A stretch of 64,000 bases of DNA from Galaxea fascicularis (lineage: Eukaryota > Cnidaria > Anthozoa > Scleractinia > Euphylliidae): the NCBI GenBank assembly GCA_948470475.1, contig OX419346.1, forward strand, positions 5,709,495 through 5,773,494, given 5' to 3'. Below are positions 37,601-48,229 of this stretch, piece after piece. Made by a program: the position numbers and the translations under genes. Each line of letters begins with the position of its first letter. Position 1 is the stretch's first letter. The notes below the pieces were generated by a model, which was given only the letters and a program-made list of their open reading frames with translations, was not told where the DNA came from and did not search any database.

Positions 37601-40600
37601 TTCAGCAGTTCATATGATTCATTTCATATACATCAGTCCCATTCTTCACTTTCGCGGGAACATACAAAGTCAGTAACTTCATAGCTCATTTGGTAGAGCA
37701 TCGCACCGGAATCGCGAGGTCACAGGTTCAATCCACGTTGAAGCCCTGAACTTTTTTTAGGGCTTCTTTACGCAATTGCATATAATTACGTTCACAACTG
37801 CGAGGATCAGTCTTCATTTAAGCTCTTTGTTTATCTTGTGTAAATGTGAACTTAAGTTAGGACATTAGAAAAAAAAAAGCACGATTTACACGAGAAAAGC
37901 AGTAAGCTTTGTATCGAAACAAGGTCATCTCCACTGAGTCCGTCACTTTTACTCAAAGGCCAGGTCACTCAACAAACAACTGTAAAATAGGCTATTGTTC
38001 ACAAATGAACATGAGGAAGAATTAAGGATCAAATATGGTGATTTTTTCAAGTTCTCAAGTCGTCAAATCCCACCTTGAGTAAGGAAAACTGTAGATGGTG
38101 TGTTATACTGTCTTTTAATAAATTACAGGCTACTATTAAAGATAAATGTAAAAACGTATGTGCTCTCACCTTCATCACATTTAGCTCCTTTGTAGCCAAT
38201 AGGGCAGGTACATTTGTAACCTCCTTGTGTATTTACACAAACCTGAAATGCTCCACATGGGGATTTCACACACTCGTCGAAATCTGGAGGAAAAAGATCT
38301 TTTCTGCTGACATAGTAATCGCTTCCTGTTACAATCTTAGTGATCATTTTATTTAGGATTTAATAGCTTTTTATTATATGATGAGTTGTAGTATCAGTTT
38401 CTTAGTTTTAGTAGTGCTATTGTTATTAGTATTAGAATTAATATTAGCATAAGTTGTACAAGTTGCATTAGAAAAAAATAGCGCTCTTAAATTACCTATG
38501 AACAGTTATTTGTATATTTAAGTTACACACGGCTCGATGGAAGAGCAAGATATTGTTGTGTGAGATTGATACCGTGTATAAATAAAGCTTATGATGATGA
38601 TGATGATGATGATGATGAGCGCATTCTTAAGGCCATTTTCTATGTTAGGAATATTAAGGTGCATACACGGAAGAAGGTTTTCCCAAAGAACACATATTCT
38701 GAAACGAAATATTTTGTTTACAAAGTAAACAAAGTGTACCGTACACTGATTGTCTAAATTTGAATTCCTGGACAACCTCGAGGACTTGGCGAGGTACGGG
38801 CGCAGGAATTTTCTTCCAAAACGTCTATAGAAATAATAACAGGTTATCTATACGTATCACTAAGGACAATCAAATAAGTCAAATACTATACATAGGGAAT
38901 CAGTTTTACTTTCCATTAATATACAATGATGCGTTCCTTTGGTATAATGCAGATAAATCCACACTGGGCAAGGATTCCTCGAGATGATCTAGATCATCCG
39001 AAAGGAACGCACCCAACTATTAAAGCCCCTTCGTCCGAAATCTATTTTACCACACACCACAGATGAATGGATAACAATGTTTGGCCTTATAACGATTAGT
39101 CGAAGTGAGCCCACAGGCCCGAGTTGCTCGAAGCATGGTTATATTAGCACTAACCGAGGTGAAATACCATGACAACCTATAGGTTTTAGTGGTTAGCGCT
39201 AACCATGCTTCGAGCAACTCGTCCCTGAACGCTATCTGCATTTCACCAGTGATATTTTTCCCTGACTAGTTTTCGACTGGTAGCTTTACTGATTTTTCAT
39301 GCTCTGTTGTTCAATCCGCAGTGGAAAATAACAGATGAAAATGTTCAAGATAAATCATAGACAAGCATGTGTGATAGAAATCAAGTAGTAATTAAGAGAG
39401 GCGTCATTAAACATGACGTCAAGGATGGGCCGAAACCAATACCAAATATTTGATAGTGGTGATACCGAGAACGGATCCGGATGACAAAGTATCGATACTA
39501 AAGAGAAGTATCGATGCTCTCGATACTACACGAGACCTGCCCACTGTCGTTTGTAACCTGCTGTTGTGTGTTCTCCGTTGTGGTATTGAACAGGACAATG
39601 TTCTCGTAAATACACTGACAACTTTGACAGCCTTGTTTGTCTGTTGTTGATGCAACCATAGAGTACTGAACAACAATCAACATTGACAGTACAAGACAAC
39701 TTTGTATTTTGATCCAGCAGTTCACGTGCATTGCCAGTTAACGCAATGACGTCACAGTATCGATATGGATATAGATATCGATATACAAGATAATGTCAGT
39801 ATCGTAATCGGTACCATATCTATTTTAGGAAACGGTATCGGCCCATCATTACACGACTTACCAAGACACCCGCGCCCACGAACATATTTCCAGCCGTCTC
39901 TACAAGCACACCAGTATTCCCCAGGAAGTATACGGCCCGCCGATGACTTCCGTGGGACGCAGCGTTCATTTCCCCGGCAGTTGGTTCTGAAATGTTCACA
40001 GGCATCATGAGCACCTGGGAAGACCACAGACGAATATTAACTCAATACAGCCTGAATGAAATTCTCGAAAAAAAAAGAAAGCGAGGATGTCGAGTATGTA
40101 GAACTAGATAAATGTGCATAAAAGGTGCTTTATACAGAGGTTTAAAAGCTGAATCCACCTTATCTCCCATGAAAGTAACGTGAAAAGCGATATTCGTCGT
40201 CTCCTGTTTTAATCGACGTCAAATGTAACTGTTACCGTCCCTGACAGTGTTAGTGAAAAGCTGATAAGTTTGCTGTGTGTCTGCGAGTTAATTATATAAT
40301 CTCATGGTATGCTAAAACGTTGTAGACAAAATTGGATAGATCGCGTTTTCAGCCATTCACTTAGTCACTAATTCAAACAGAAAACAAAGACACCAAGTGC
40401 TGATCAATCTCCACATCCACCTTGAAATAATAAAGTAGTTTCCTCGTCGTTCAATGGACTGCGAGTGGTCCCTCAGTATGGTCGCGCTAGAGCAAATCGA
40501 GTGAGCAAGCGAGCGAAAGAGCCAGCGAGATTGCCCTCGGGACTACCCTCAGTCTAGACATACAACCTCATCGGATATCCCGCACACCAAGTCTCCCTGT

Positions 40601-41277
40601 CAAAGCACACCATCATCATCATCATCATCATCATCATCATTGTCTTATTACACGACAAGGTCAGTCACAACGTCATTAACTTCAAATCCACTAATAAGAT
40701 TGCTCTAGTGCCGGCCCTAGTACCGGTCCATTGTTTCCAGAGAATTGGACTCCGCCGATACAACGGTCTCAGAAAGCTAAAACCGTTTCATAATTACTTC
40801 ACGCGTAAAAAGGTTAACATTTCAGCCGAAACAATGACTTCTTGTGTTGCCTTAACGGCAGCGGCATCGAAACCACCACTGTCATCGTAATTATAATCGT
40901 CATCGTCAACGTCAGCGTCACAGCCATCAGCATCCCCATCATCAGATCATTGTCTTTTTACACGACAATGTCAGTAACAATGCCAATAACTTGAAATCCA
41001 CCAATCAGGTTACTCTTGTACCGGTCCATTGTTTTGTATGAACTGGACTGGAAAGACGACTCTGTCGGTATTATATCGCATTTTCCGGCGCGCTTGATTA
41101 TTCCTGCTTTGAAAACCTGTAGCGTACAAAGCTTAATTCTCCAAATTTTTATTAATCTGCAAGTCAATACAGATGATTTTTTCCGTAAAGAAAGCAATGA
41201 TAAGCCCTCCATCGCAATCCTGTTTTACAACACTCAATTGAAAGGATAATGACAACGGTAATGATACGGGCGATGAT

Positions 41278-41309
<32 letters not shown>

Positions 41310-43870
41310 TGATGATGCTAAGTCACCTTCAGTTGTTCAGATACCTTTTAACCGTATTCGGTGTGGAGGAAAATACTCCGTTATTTGATTAGTTCCCAGA
41401 CGATGGAAAAACGTTTTCCCCTCTACACTGGTGACTTGGCCGCGACCATTTGCCCAGTAGCTATTCACTGTGGCTGGCCAATACGCTCCACCTGCTCTAC
41501 TAAATTTAGCTAGAATCACAGAGGTTATGCCGAATCCCCAGTCAAGCTTGGGTATCTGGTCGCAGTAAACACCGCTTAAGAAGTAACTGAACGGGATCAC
41601 GAAGAAATCATGTATGTCTCGCTTGTGGTATGGCGACACGCACATGCCGTGGGGAGTCCATCCGCAGAGCCAGCCGGTTGTGTAGACAAGCCACGCGTCT
41701 TTTCCAAAAGGTGTATGATCCTCCAGAAAAACAGCTCGTCTGCTTCCTTTCCCTAATGAAGTAACAAGGGAACAAGAGAATTGAATACTCTCTTGTTACT
41801 ACCAAGTTATACTACAAGTTTAGTATAGATAGATAGATGCTTGTTTATTCTACCCATTTAATTTGTAGTATGAACTGAGTTGCTGGGTAGGCCAGCTGAA
41901 GAACGCACATAGTTACACTGACAATACATTGATATTTAACAGTAACAAAGTCACTTGGTCTATTTGTCCAACCATGTTCGGTCCTCAGATTGTGGTGACG
42001 ACAAGAATAATCACTCTCTAACCAGGACGTGGGGATAAGTAGTATATACTGCCATACATACTAATTAGTATTATAACTAATTACCGTAAAAGTTCTATTA
42101 AGTCCCTCTCTCTAATAACCCCACCCTCTTTGACTTATTTATAAAGATCTATAAATAATCTCAGTGTTGCGTTTAAAGTTTCAGTCAGGGAAAACTGAAC
42201 TTGCAATGTTTATTTATTTTTTTTTAATGCAGATCTGCAGATTCAATGATGTTTTAACTGCAGACATGTCATTCTTATAAAACGATCCGTTCCATTTAAA
42301 GTTTAACTGCAGTTGTTTGATTTTTGTACAAAAACTATTTTAAGAAGAAAACGGCGTGTTTAAGATTTGAAATCCCCCCCCCTTACTATTAAGCCCTCCT
42401 CTCTAATAAACCCCCCGTTAATGAGGCCTGAAATTAAACTAGCCTCCCCGTAGTACATATGGAGGTAATCAGGAAAGAAACCCCATTCGATCTGTGGAAA
42501 ATAAAGAGAGAACGATCGACGGAAATAACTCTTTTCTGGAACATGTGGTTTGAAAAAGGAATCTATCTCGTGCACAACCTATTGGACCAGGAAGGTCAGT
42601 AAATTTTTATTTTTACAAGAGTTTCAAAATAAATTTGATTAAAAGTTAAGTATCTGCAATACTTTCAAATTATTGATGCTATTCCCAGTGAGATAAAACG
42701 AAGTGCATCTCGAATCCAAAATGACTCGGAAGACATTTCCAAAAATCTCAATACAATTCAGCTATATCAGTGACCCCAACAGTAACAGTATTTTTTTCTA
42801 TCGGTGTATCCAGACTTAGAAGTTTCATGGAGTTCCGCTGGTTACTCGAAAATTTCCATACAGCTGTAAAATTATGTTGAACCAAAGCGAATTTCAGCCC
42901 GAAAATTATGCGAACCGCTGCAAATGTACCCGGAGGTTCATTGTTTTTAGGGTGCCTTTCTTATGTTAGACACGCGGGTGGGCCAAAACGCCAAAACCAT
43001 ACGCCTGCGTGCCTATATACCATTTTGCTATTGGTCAGCCGAGTTCCAAGTGAATTGTGGATGGATCCAGTCTTTTGTGGGGGCAAACGGCCGTTTTCCC
43101 TTACAAAGGACTGGGTGTACCCACAATTCACTCGGAACTGATCATTAGCAAAATGGTGTATTTAGGAGTGCCCGACCCAAAAATGGAGCTTATAGCTGCT
43201 TTTTCAAATGTTTTATTAGCAAGATATTAGCAATTCAATGTCTTTCCTTAAATTGAACACTTTTTCTTTTCACCTCATGGAGACTGAAAATCTAAATTAA
43301 CCGCGGACCAAGAACGCAGACCGGACCCTCACTATGTAAAAGGCAATATATACGTTTACATACATGATACTTTCGAAGATTCTTAACGCTAAGGAACTGC
43401 AAAGTAAACTTGAAATAAGTGGGAAATTAAACATTGCCCTCCCACTCCATTAAGTTGATTATGAGCCCTTCGTTCTTTATATTCTATGCTTTTTCTTTCT
43501 TTTTTTTTTTTTGTATCAAACTGGTTTCATGTGCAAGTGTCCTTGTAATAGTCTATGTATCCTCAGCCGCTGAACTTTTTAATGATTTACCTGATCATGT
43601 GAAGAATTCTGATTCGATGAGGAGTTTTGGTTTGAGAAATGATTGTGCTTGATTTTAGTTGTATATATTTTAGCTTTATGCTTATCGAATTATTGAATTT
43701 ATTTATTTATTTATTTGTTTGTTTTTATAACTATTTAGTACACAGCTTCAATGTAAATAAGTGGCAACGTTTTGAATTCTGTGTATACTAAAGTTATTGT
43801 GAAGTATATATGAAATAATTCATATTTGTACTGCGGTTGTAGATGCAAGTGAAGAGTGATCATCGCAGTA

Positions 43871-43901
<31 letters not shown>

Positions 43902-43917
43902 ACTTGCACTAAAGTTA

Positions 43918-43972
<55 letters not shown>

Positions 43973-44243
43973 CCTTATATACTGTAGACTACGAGCGGTC
44001 CCTATTTCGCCGCTTAGTTCGTCGAGCGTGAGTTGAAAAATAAGATAGTGGCAACATACTAATTAAAACAATCAAAGCGTACATTTGGCAAAGCGGAACC
44101 AAAAACATCCATAAATTAATAAACGCTCATTGTTCCAAATACTTACACTCTCTGTCATCAGGCCTCTGGCCCGACGCAGAGCAAATGAAACCAGAAAATA
44201 CCAGAAGAATACAGAATGTCCGGCATAGCAGGTGGTTTGCCAT
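31616..44243 (-). CDS. Predicted single-pass membrane protein: signal peptide, Trp-rich/Tudor-like region, three EGF-like domains, Ser-rich tail
   Basis: Seven exons join in phase into 577 codons plus TAA: 44147-44243, 41345-41752, 39862-40014, 38170-38283, 33154-33264, 32635-32845, 31616-32255. Residues 1 to ~26 form a signal peptide (ATG at 44243). Residues ~33-168 are rich in Trp, Cys and aromatic residues; their end (AYWPATVNSYW, then YFPPHRIRLK) resembles Tudor/DUF4537-type folds, but this is a guess. EGF-like domains follow at ~169-219, ~220-257 and ~258-294. The last two begin DFDEC and DVDEC, as in calcium-binding EGF domains. Residues ~346-364 are hydrophobic and followed by a very basic stretch (RNQKRKRARTRKK), a good stop-transfer signal. 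The ~200-residue tail is Ser/Glu/Val-rich and polar. EGF introns are phase 1, as usual for shuffled modules. The weakest link is the junction from 33154 (weak donor GTACGA) to 32845. The last two exons could instead be a separate small membrane protein starting near 32686 (MAIMGS). Function unknown; a surface or adhesion role is inference. Confidence 0.62.
33481..33670. repeat. Repeat copy, inverted relative to 43240-43445
   Basis: GGTACATAGCGAGTGAGGTC and TGTTCTTGGTCCACGGTAAT match the reverse complement of 43240-43445 (AACCGCGGACCAAGAACGCA and CCCTCACTATGTA). Both lie in introns of the EGF/transmembrane gene, in opposite orientation ~9.7 kb apart. Confidence 0.6.
34146..34367 (+). pseudogene. 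Acidic N-terminus resembling P2X7-C-terminal-like cnidarian element proteins, truncated
   Basis: It starts MSSPEDSDSNISSKSV, followed by a Glu/Asp-rich stretch, GLVEPYLFEPI and EEEDDDGLT. This order (Ser/Asp-rich, EPYxFEP, then DDGLT) is, as I remember it, the usual beginning of cnidarian proteins carrying a P2X7 C-terminal-like zinc domain. That domain is missing: from ~34330 the sequence turns into a Penelope-like reverse transcriptase fragment in another frame. Confidence 0.5.
34330..34877 (+). mobile_element. Penelope-like retroelement 3' fragment (reverse transcriptase thumb end)
   Basis: It reads NFLDTTIFKGERFYKDSIFD then THFKPTETFQYTHFSSCH. After a slip in an A run (34490-34500) it continues from FIKGEALRLLRT to VRGHPDNLVNRVLAEVKF, PFVTQYNPSVPNLKNILMSK and SYRRGKSLKDILVRAKL, then TAA at 34877. 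These are the standard blocks near the end of Penelope-like reverse transcriptases, just before the GIY-YIG region. The copy is 5'-truncated and frameshifted, and inserted in the P2X7-like gene start. Confidence 0.8.
35282..35713 (-). CDS. THAP-type zinc-finger protein of a Kolobok-like element, truncated
   Basis: The ATG at 35713 opens a 143-codon frame. The N-terminus carries a C2CH THAP finger: KTCAAGAPGQISC, then MYIFPKNQ, EWVKFVRTHR, and CSLHFHESCY supplying the final Cys-x2-His. THAP domains bind DNA in a sequence-specific way and form the N-terminus of several transposases. The remaining ~70 residues are polar and Ser/Glu-rich, and the frame ends at TAA near 35282 without any catalytic domain. 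The rest may have been spliced or deleted. The C-to-C spacing of nine is wider than in THAP1 but, from memory, also occurs in cnidarian transposon THAP proteins. Confidence 0.75.
   Translation of the reverse strand: MAKHGGKTCAAGAPGQISCTNNSFSAGVSMYIFPKNQKVRAEWVKFVRTHRPDYQPTDYSHLCSLHFHESCYTRLNLSSLMPADASEESGDNSGELSSKEPTEKRILISGSVPTIHCANKVPEKGEPSDRDRRTSKAVSAGQI
36148..36492 (+). pseudogene. Lys/Arg-rich protein start inside the TTAA element
   Basis: The frame begins MSGQKRKKTYCPFASSKKRK and contains a region SRTKILLENELAGFRARIEG. The rest loses the expected continuation and ends after ~115 residues. I do not recognise a domain. Its position beside THAP and P2X7-like frames suggests a transposon gene remnant. 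Confidence 0.35.
37677..37830 (+). repeat. tRNA-derived SINE with A and B boxes
   Basis: A box TAGCTCATTTGGTAGAG (37682-37698) and B box GGTTCAATCC (37725-37734) are spaced as in a tRNA promoter. The tail reads GGCTTCTTTACGCAATTGCA then CAACTGCGAGGATCAGTCTT. Tail-only copies are at 37541-37610 and 5295-5370. Confidence 0.75.
38575..38620 (+). repeat. (GAT)n microsatellite
   Basis: A run of GAT units follows AATAAAGCTTAT, a typical retroelement-tail context. Confidence 0.8.
39121..39220. mobile_element. Hairpin MITE with GAGTTGCTCGAAGCATGGTT arms
   Basis: GAGTTGCTCGAAGCATGGTT (39121-39140) is inverted as AACCATGCTTCGAGCAACTC (39201-39220). An inner CACTAACC/GGTTAG pairing extends it. Confidence 0.75.
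40605..41060. repeat. Two direct copies of a ~130-bp repeat with CAT microsatellite
   Basis: TTGTCTTATTACACGACAAG to GTACCGGTCCATTGTTT (40640-40737) is repeated as TTGTCTTTTTACACGACAAT to GTACCGGTCCATTGTTT (40949-41036). (CAT)n precedes both. It lies in an intron of the EGF/transmembrane gene. Confidence 0.7.
42083..42480. repeat. Dispersed repeat with TTAAGTCCCTCTC/TAATAACCCC motifs
   Basis: TACCGTAAAAGTTCTATTAA then GTCCCTCTCTCTAATAACCC recurs as TACTATTAAGCCCTCCTCTC then TAATAAACCCCC at 42384. Between them is an AACTGCAG-containing spacer. No gene is seen. Confidence 0.5.
43016..43162. mobile_element. Second copy of the hairpin MITE seen at 597
   Basis: Arms ATACCATTTTGCTATTGGTC and GATCATTAGCAAAATGGTGT enclose the same CCTTTGTGGGGGCAAAC-type core. 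It lies in intron 1 of the EGF/transmembrane gene. Confidence 0.7.
43240..43445. repeat. Repeat copy, inverted relative to 33481-33670
   Basis: See 33481-33670. This copy is followed on plus by a LINE-like 3' end at 43540-43720, so the repeat may be part of a retroelement 3' region. Confidence 0.55.
43540..43720 (+). repeat. LINE-like C-terminus and tail remnant
   Basis: SAAELFNDLPDHVKNSDSMR resembles the xLWNxLPxxxRxxxS motif near the end of LINE reverse transcriptase ORFs. A (TTTA)n-rich tail follows (43695-43730). Confidence 0.45.
43841..43975. repeat. Hairpin plus (ATT)n microsatellite
   Basis: GCAAGTGAAGAGTGATCATC and GATGATCACTCTTCACTTGC form a short-loop hairpin (43842-43907). It is followed by ~50 bp of (ATT)n at 43918-43971. 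Confidence 0.75.
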
Positions 44244-45091
44244 TGAGTTTGCTCATCGCCTGACGTAGCGCGATTGATGACGCAATTAATGTGTCATGCG
44301 CCTTAGAACAAGTTAATGATCCACTCTCGTAAGATTCTGCGTTTCTGAGGATGTTCGATTTTTGTGCTAGTTTGCAGTTTCCGCCGTGTTTTGGCAAGAC
44401 GGAATATTAGTTTGCGTTAGTTTACAAAACGAAAGTTAAAATTGAGATATTAGACCGGTTTTAATCTTTTTTCTGCATAAGTATTGTAGCAATTATCCTG
44501 CGAAATGGCGCGACTTATATCAAGTGAAAGTAAGTCGACGAGGCCTATTTCCCTTTTGTTAACGGTCGTTGCCATTATTAACGGTCGATGCCATCATTGG
44601 TAACCAAGTCTTTAGTAGGGCAGATGCAATTATGTGCTCTGGACTGTGGTTATAGGACGACGCTTAGGCCCTAGCTAAATTGCGTTAATATTTCGGGATA
44701 GGGCAAGGGTGACCTGTTATAGATGTATCAGTTATGAAAGCCAATTAACTATAATATATACTGAAACGTTTTAGGGTCTCTGGCCAATCAGCGAGGTAGT
44801 GTAGTGGCTAGGGAAAGAGCATAGCAAGAAAAGGATTCCTTAATAAGAAAGACTTTCTCTACCAGTTAAAAGAATTTTAAGTGTATTAAAAATGGCAACG
44901 ACCGTTTACGAAAGGGACACGAAGCCAGCGACGAGGCCAATGACTAAAATCACAACACTCCACACGATTAAATGGGTAATTCGTTGCGCACCTCTACAAA
45001 TATACTGGCTACGTCCCTGCATAACAGTCATTTAGGGTGAACATCAGTTACGCTGCTCGTCTGCGGCTCGAAGCGTTCTTTTTTGTTCTTA

Positions 45092-45280
45092 TCACGTTTG
45101 ACGTTCTCCGTGCGTACTCAGATTACACACGCACTGACAACTGGAAGCTATTTGTTATACACATTGCAGTACGTTTTACTTTCTTTGACCCATGGCGTTA
45201 TTCGTGTATCTATACGTTAATTGCAAACTTCTCTAGACCAGTCAGACCGCGATGTTTACACTGCCCACGCCCCACGGTAT
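45092..45280 (+). repeat. Dispersed repeat (CACTGACAACTGGAAGCTATT family), copy 3
   Basis: CGTTTGACGTTCTCCGTGCG, CACTGACAACTGGAAGC and CTCTAGACCAGTCAGACC align with copy 1 at 13499. No coding meaning. Confidence 0.6.
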
Positions 45281-45988
45281 ATTAAGAAATATCTTCTAAC
45301 CTGTCTTTTTGTGAGCCTGCAAGATAATTTTGCTGATGCAGATCAATCTTTTGCGCTTGACTTTTCAGCTAGCAGCCGTCCGCCTCCTTTAATTCACCTA
45401 TACTTCATTCCCAGCCACATATTGACTACTCATTGATCCTTATGCTTGTGCTTGCGCTTACGGCTTATGCTTGCGTCGAGGCCGTGAAAGAAGAGCTGTT
45501 ATGCTTGCGCGTGTGGTAGCATCGCTAATGAAAGCAGGCCGATCAGATGGCAGAGTAGTCTTGAAAGCTAGAATACATTTTCGAAAGTTAGACAAACTCC
45601 AACGGCTACTTGAAAAGCAGGACTGTCGACTTAGTCATAGTTTTGACCTGGCGGATGATATTCTACAAGAACAATTTCTTAATATTTCCATAACTTAGGC
45701 ACATTTTAGCAAGACAGACCCCTATCACAAATTATCACATAATTAATGTAACTAATGTAATTAACTATATAATTAATATAATTAATGCTTTGGTTCTCAG
45801 TAAATTATTTTACTGCTTTTCGGTGTGGGCAAATTCATCTGAGAAAAAATTGGGAAAACGCCAAAATTTTGCTGCCCGCATCAACTGCATGGCACAGAGA
45901 AATATGAGCATATTTCCGGCTTTACGATAGTAGAATTGGCTATCGGTGCATCTTCTTCAGAATAGAGATACCGTTATGGTCTTCAAGT

Positions 45989-46202
45989 ACATTACAGTCT
46001 TTCCCGTAAAACCGTGAACACCTGAAATATCTATGGAATGTTATTGTGTTTCAAGTAAAGAGCCAATCACGTGTGAGAAAACTAAACCGCAAACAGTAAC
46101 GGTAATTAGGTTGTGGTTTCATGTTACTTCTGATTGGTCGCGAAACAATAAACATTCCACAAATTTTTTCTGGTGTTCACGGTTTTACGGGAAAGACTGT
46201 AA
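45989..46202. mobile_element. MITE with TTACAGTCTTTCCCGTAAAAC arms
   Basis: ACAGTCTTTCCCGTAAAACC and GTGAACACC at left are inverted as GGTGTTCACGG and TTTTACGGGAAAGACTGT at right. GGAATGTT and AACATTCC continue the symmetry inward. Confidence 0.7.
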
Positions 46203-47044
46203 GGGTTTAGCTCTACTATACTTCTGCATTAAGTTCAGGAATAGGTCTGAACCGCACTCATTGACAACTAGAAACAGTAATATGTTGAACATCCAGTTTT
46301 AATCAACCTCGCTACCGGACGCTACCGAGCCACTTCATATCCGATGACATGAAAAACTGTCATTAAGTAGGACCCTTCAAAACCAAATGAAAAAAAAGGC
46401 TTGCTCTGGGGGGAGTGTTATTTGTAACACACGTGTACATTTAGTAACGGATTTTAATATATATACCGGTATATATTTTGTAGATATACTACATGGCCTC
46501 GCGGAGATTCGAAATTTCTCTTCGAGTGTTGAAAAATATTGAGCGCAGTGAAATACCAAACCATTTCACTTAAATATTTTTTTGCTGTCAAAGGCCCGAT
46601 TATTAAGTAACCATAGCAACGGTGATCTTTTCAAATGTGAACATATGTTTTCACGCGAAAATATAATAATAATAGTAATAATAATATATTTCTTTTACGC
46701 GTGTTTGACAGACAGACAGACAGTTTATTCTAAAAAAATATAAACAGGTTTACAAAGAAGTGTAAACGAGACTTAATGCGTGTTTCATAGTAAGATGCTC
46801 CCACACGCATTACAACACAATGCGCATTTATAACAGGAGTCGAATACTGTGCCTGTGCCGACGCAGAGTCTCCTTCGATGTTCCAAGAAAAATCGGGCAG
46901 AGGAAGGAACTCTGTTACCCGCCTCGACTTCCTCTGACCCGCCGATCATCTCGAGAAATGGATAAGTCAAACCAGTTTTCAGCTCGCCATACCTGTTTCT
47001 CACTACCAACACATGCGCAATGTTGAGTTTTGCTGACATGTTCC

Positions 47045-47215
47045 GCGCCCACAGTGCTTTGTTTCAAACATGGCTAACGCGTGTCCTACCTCGTCGGCCA
47101 CAGAATCCCTTTGGACAACACCGCCTATAAACACGGCTTGATAGCGAATCAATATCAATGCTGTGTTCCACAAGCTTTTCGATTTTTTCTAACAGGCCTG
47201 CATTCTGAAGAACAC
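47045..47215 (-). other. Possible exon or pseudogene fragment, product unknown
   Basis: On the minus strand two overlapping frames are open. One reads SVLQNAGLLEKIEKLVEHSI onward to YRRCCPKGFCGRR. The other reads LWNTALILIRYQAVF, then GGVVQRDSVADEVGHALAMF and CGRGTC. The content looks protein-like, and a frameshift between the frames would join them. I do not recognise a family, and no partner exons were found. Low confidence. Confidence 0.25.
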
Positions 47216-47285
47216 TGAACGGTGCATGGCTCTCCAATCAGCAGTGCCGGAGGTGCTCACAATTACAATAGCCATTATAATCGGA

Positions 47286-48229
47286 CGAACAGAATTTGGT
47301 AGATGGTCCCGGCTTTCTCAAATAAGTCAATTCTCTTTCGTATAAGTTAATTTTGGCATAAGTGTTTTGCTCTTTGTTGTTACATCGAGTATCGAGTTGA
47401 TATCTAACGCCGGGTTGTCAAGTAGGCTCAGTTTTTCACCCTAAGTATGGTAATCGCAAAATCGGTCGCTCGAGATGTTCCAGCAACATACTGCTAGTGT
47501 GATCTGCGAGGCCCACACATCATAGCCACAAGTCAGGAAGGAGTGGAAAGATCTATGTGATGATTACGGATGTTGATGATGATGAGATATCGACGATTCT
47601 TTGCCCATAGTTTTATGAAAAGTGATATGACTTTCAAATTATTCCTCTGGTGTAAGATTACTTTTTTTATTTTGGCTCTGCAAAACGTAATTTAAGACAC
47701 TTGAAATAGAAAAACGGCCTTCATTTCGGCCACAGTGAACTCTACATCTTGTTCGCGACATTAAACATTAACACAGTTTACAAACAATTTACGTCGGTGG
47801 CCGGTACTTGCAGTTTTTGATATCTTGTCAGCTCGCTCTCGGCGGCGTGCCATCACCCGTTCACCTGTTGTAGGAAATTACATGCCCTATATCTGAACCC
47901 CTTATAGCGTTAAACGCTACAAATTAAAAATTAAATTATTTGAGCTTCCGTTGTATGTGAGTGTCAGATTAACTGCTATAACTTCTTGATAGCGTTTGTT
48001 TTGTTCTTGTTTGAAAACACAAATTACATCTAATTAACCTGTTTCTTGAAAAAGGAAACATTGTTTCGTCTGGCATTTTTGTTTATACGATTCGTACTCT
48101 TGCGAAATCATCAAAATTGTGAGCATTTACCTAAATCAGACAAGATGAAGACTTGCAAGGCAGGAAATAAGCTAAACGAAAAAAACTGACGAAAAACTGA
48201 CATGAGTTAGCAGTATACATTCGTTAGAC
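47286..48229. other. AT-rich interval, nothing identified
   Basis: I see no repeat family shared with other parts of the window and no coding signal in either strand. Confidence 0.5.

Larger units (their letters stand above)
44244..47040. other. Interval upstream of the EGF/transmembrane gene
   Basis: It should hold the promoter of the minus-strand gene starting at 44243. No TATA box at a proper distance was found. The rest contains repeats (45092-45280, 45989-46202), AT-rich DNA and short unsupported frames. Confidence 0.5.
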
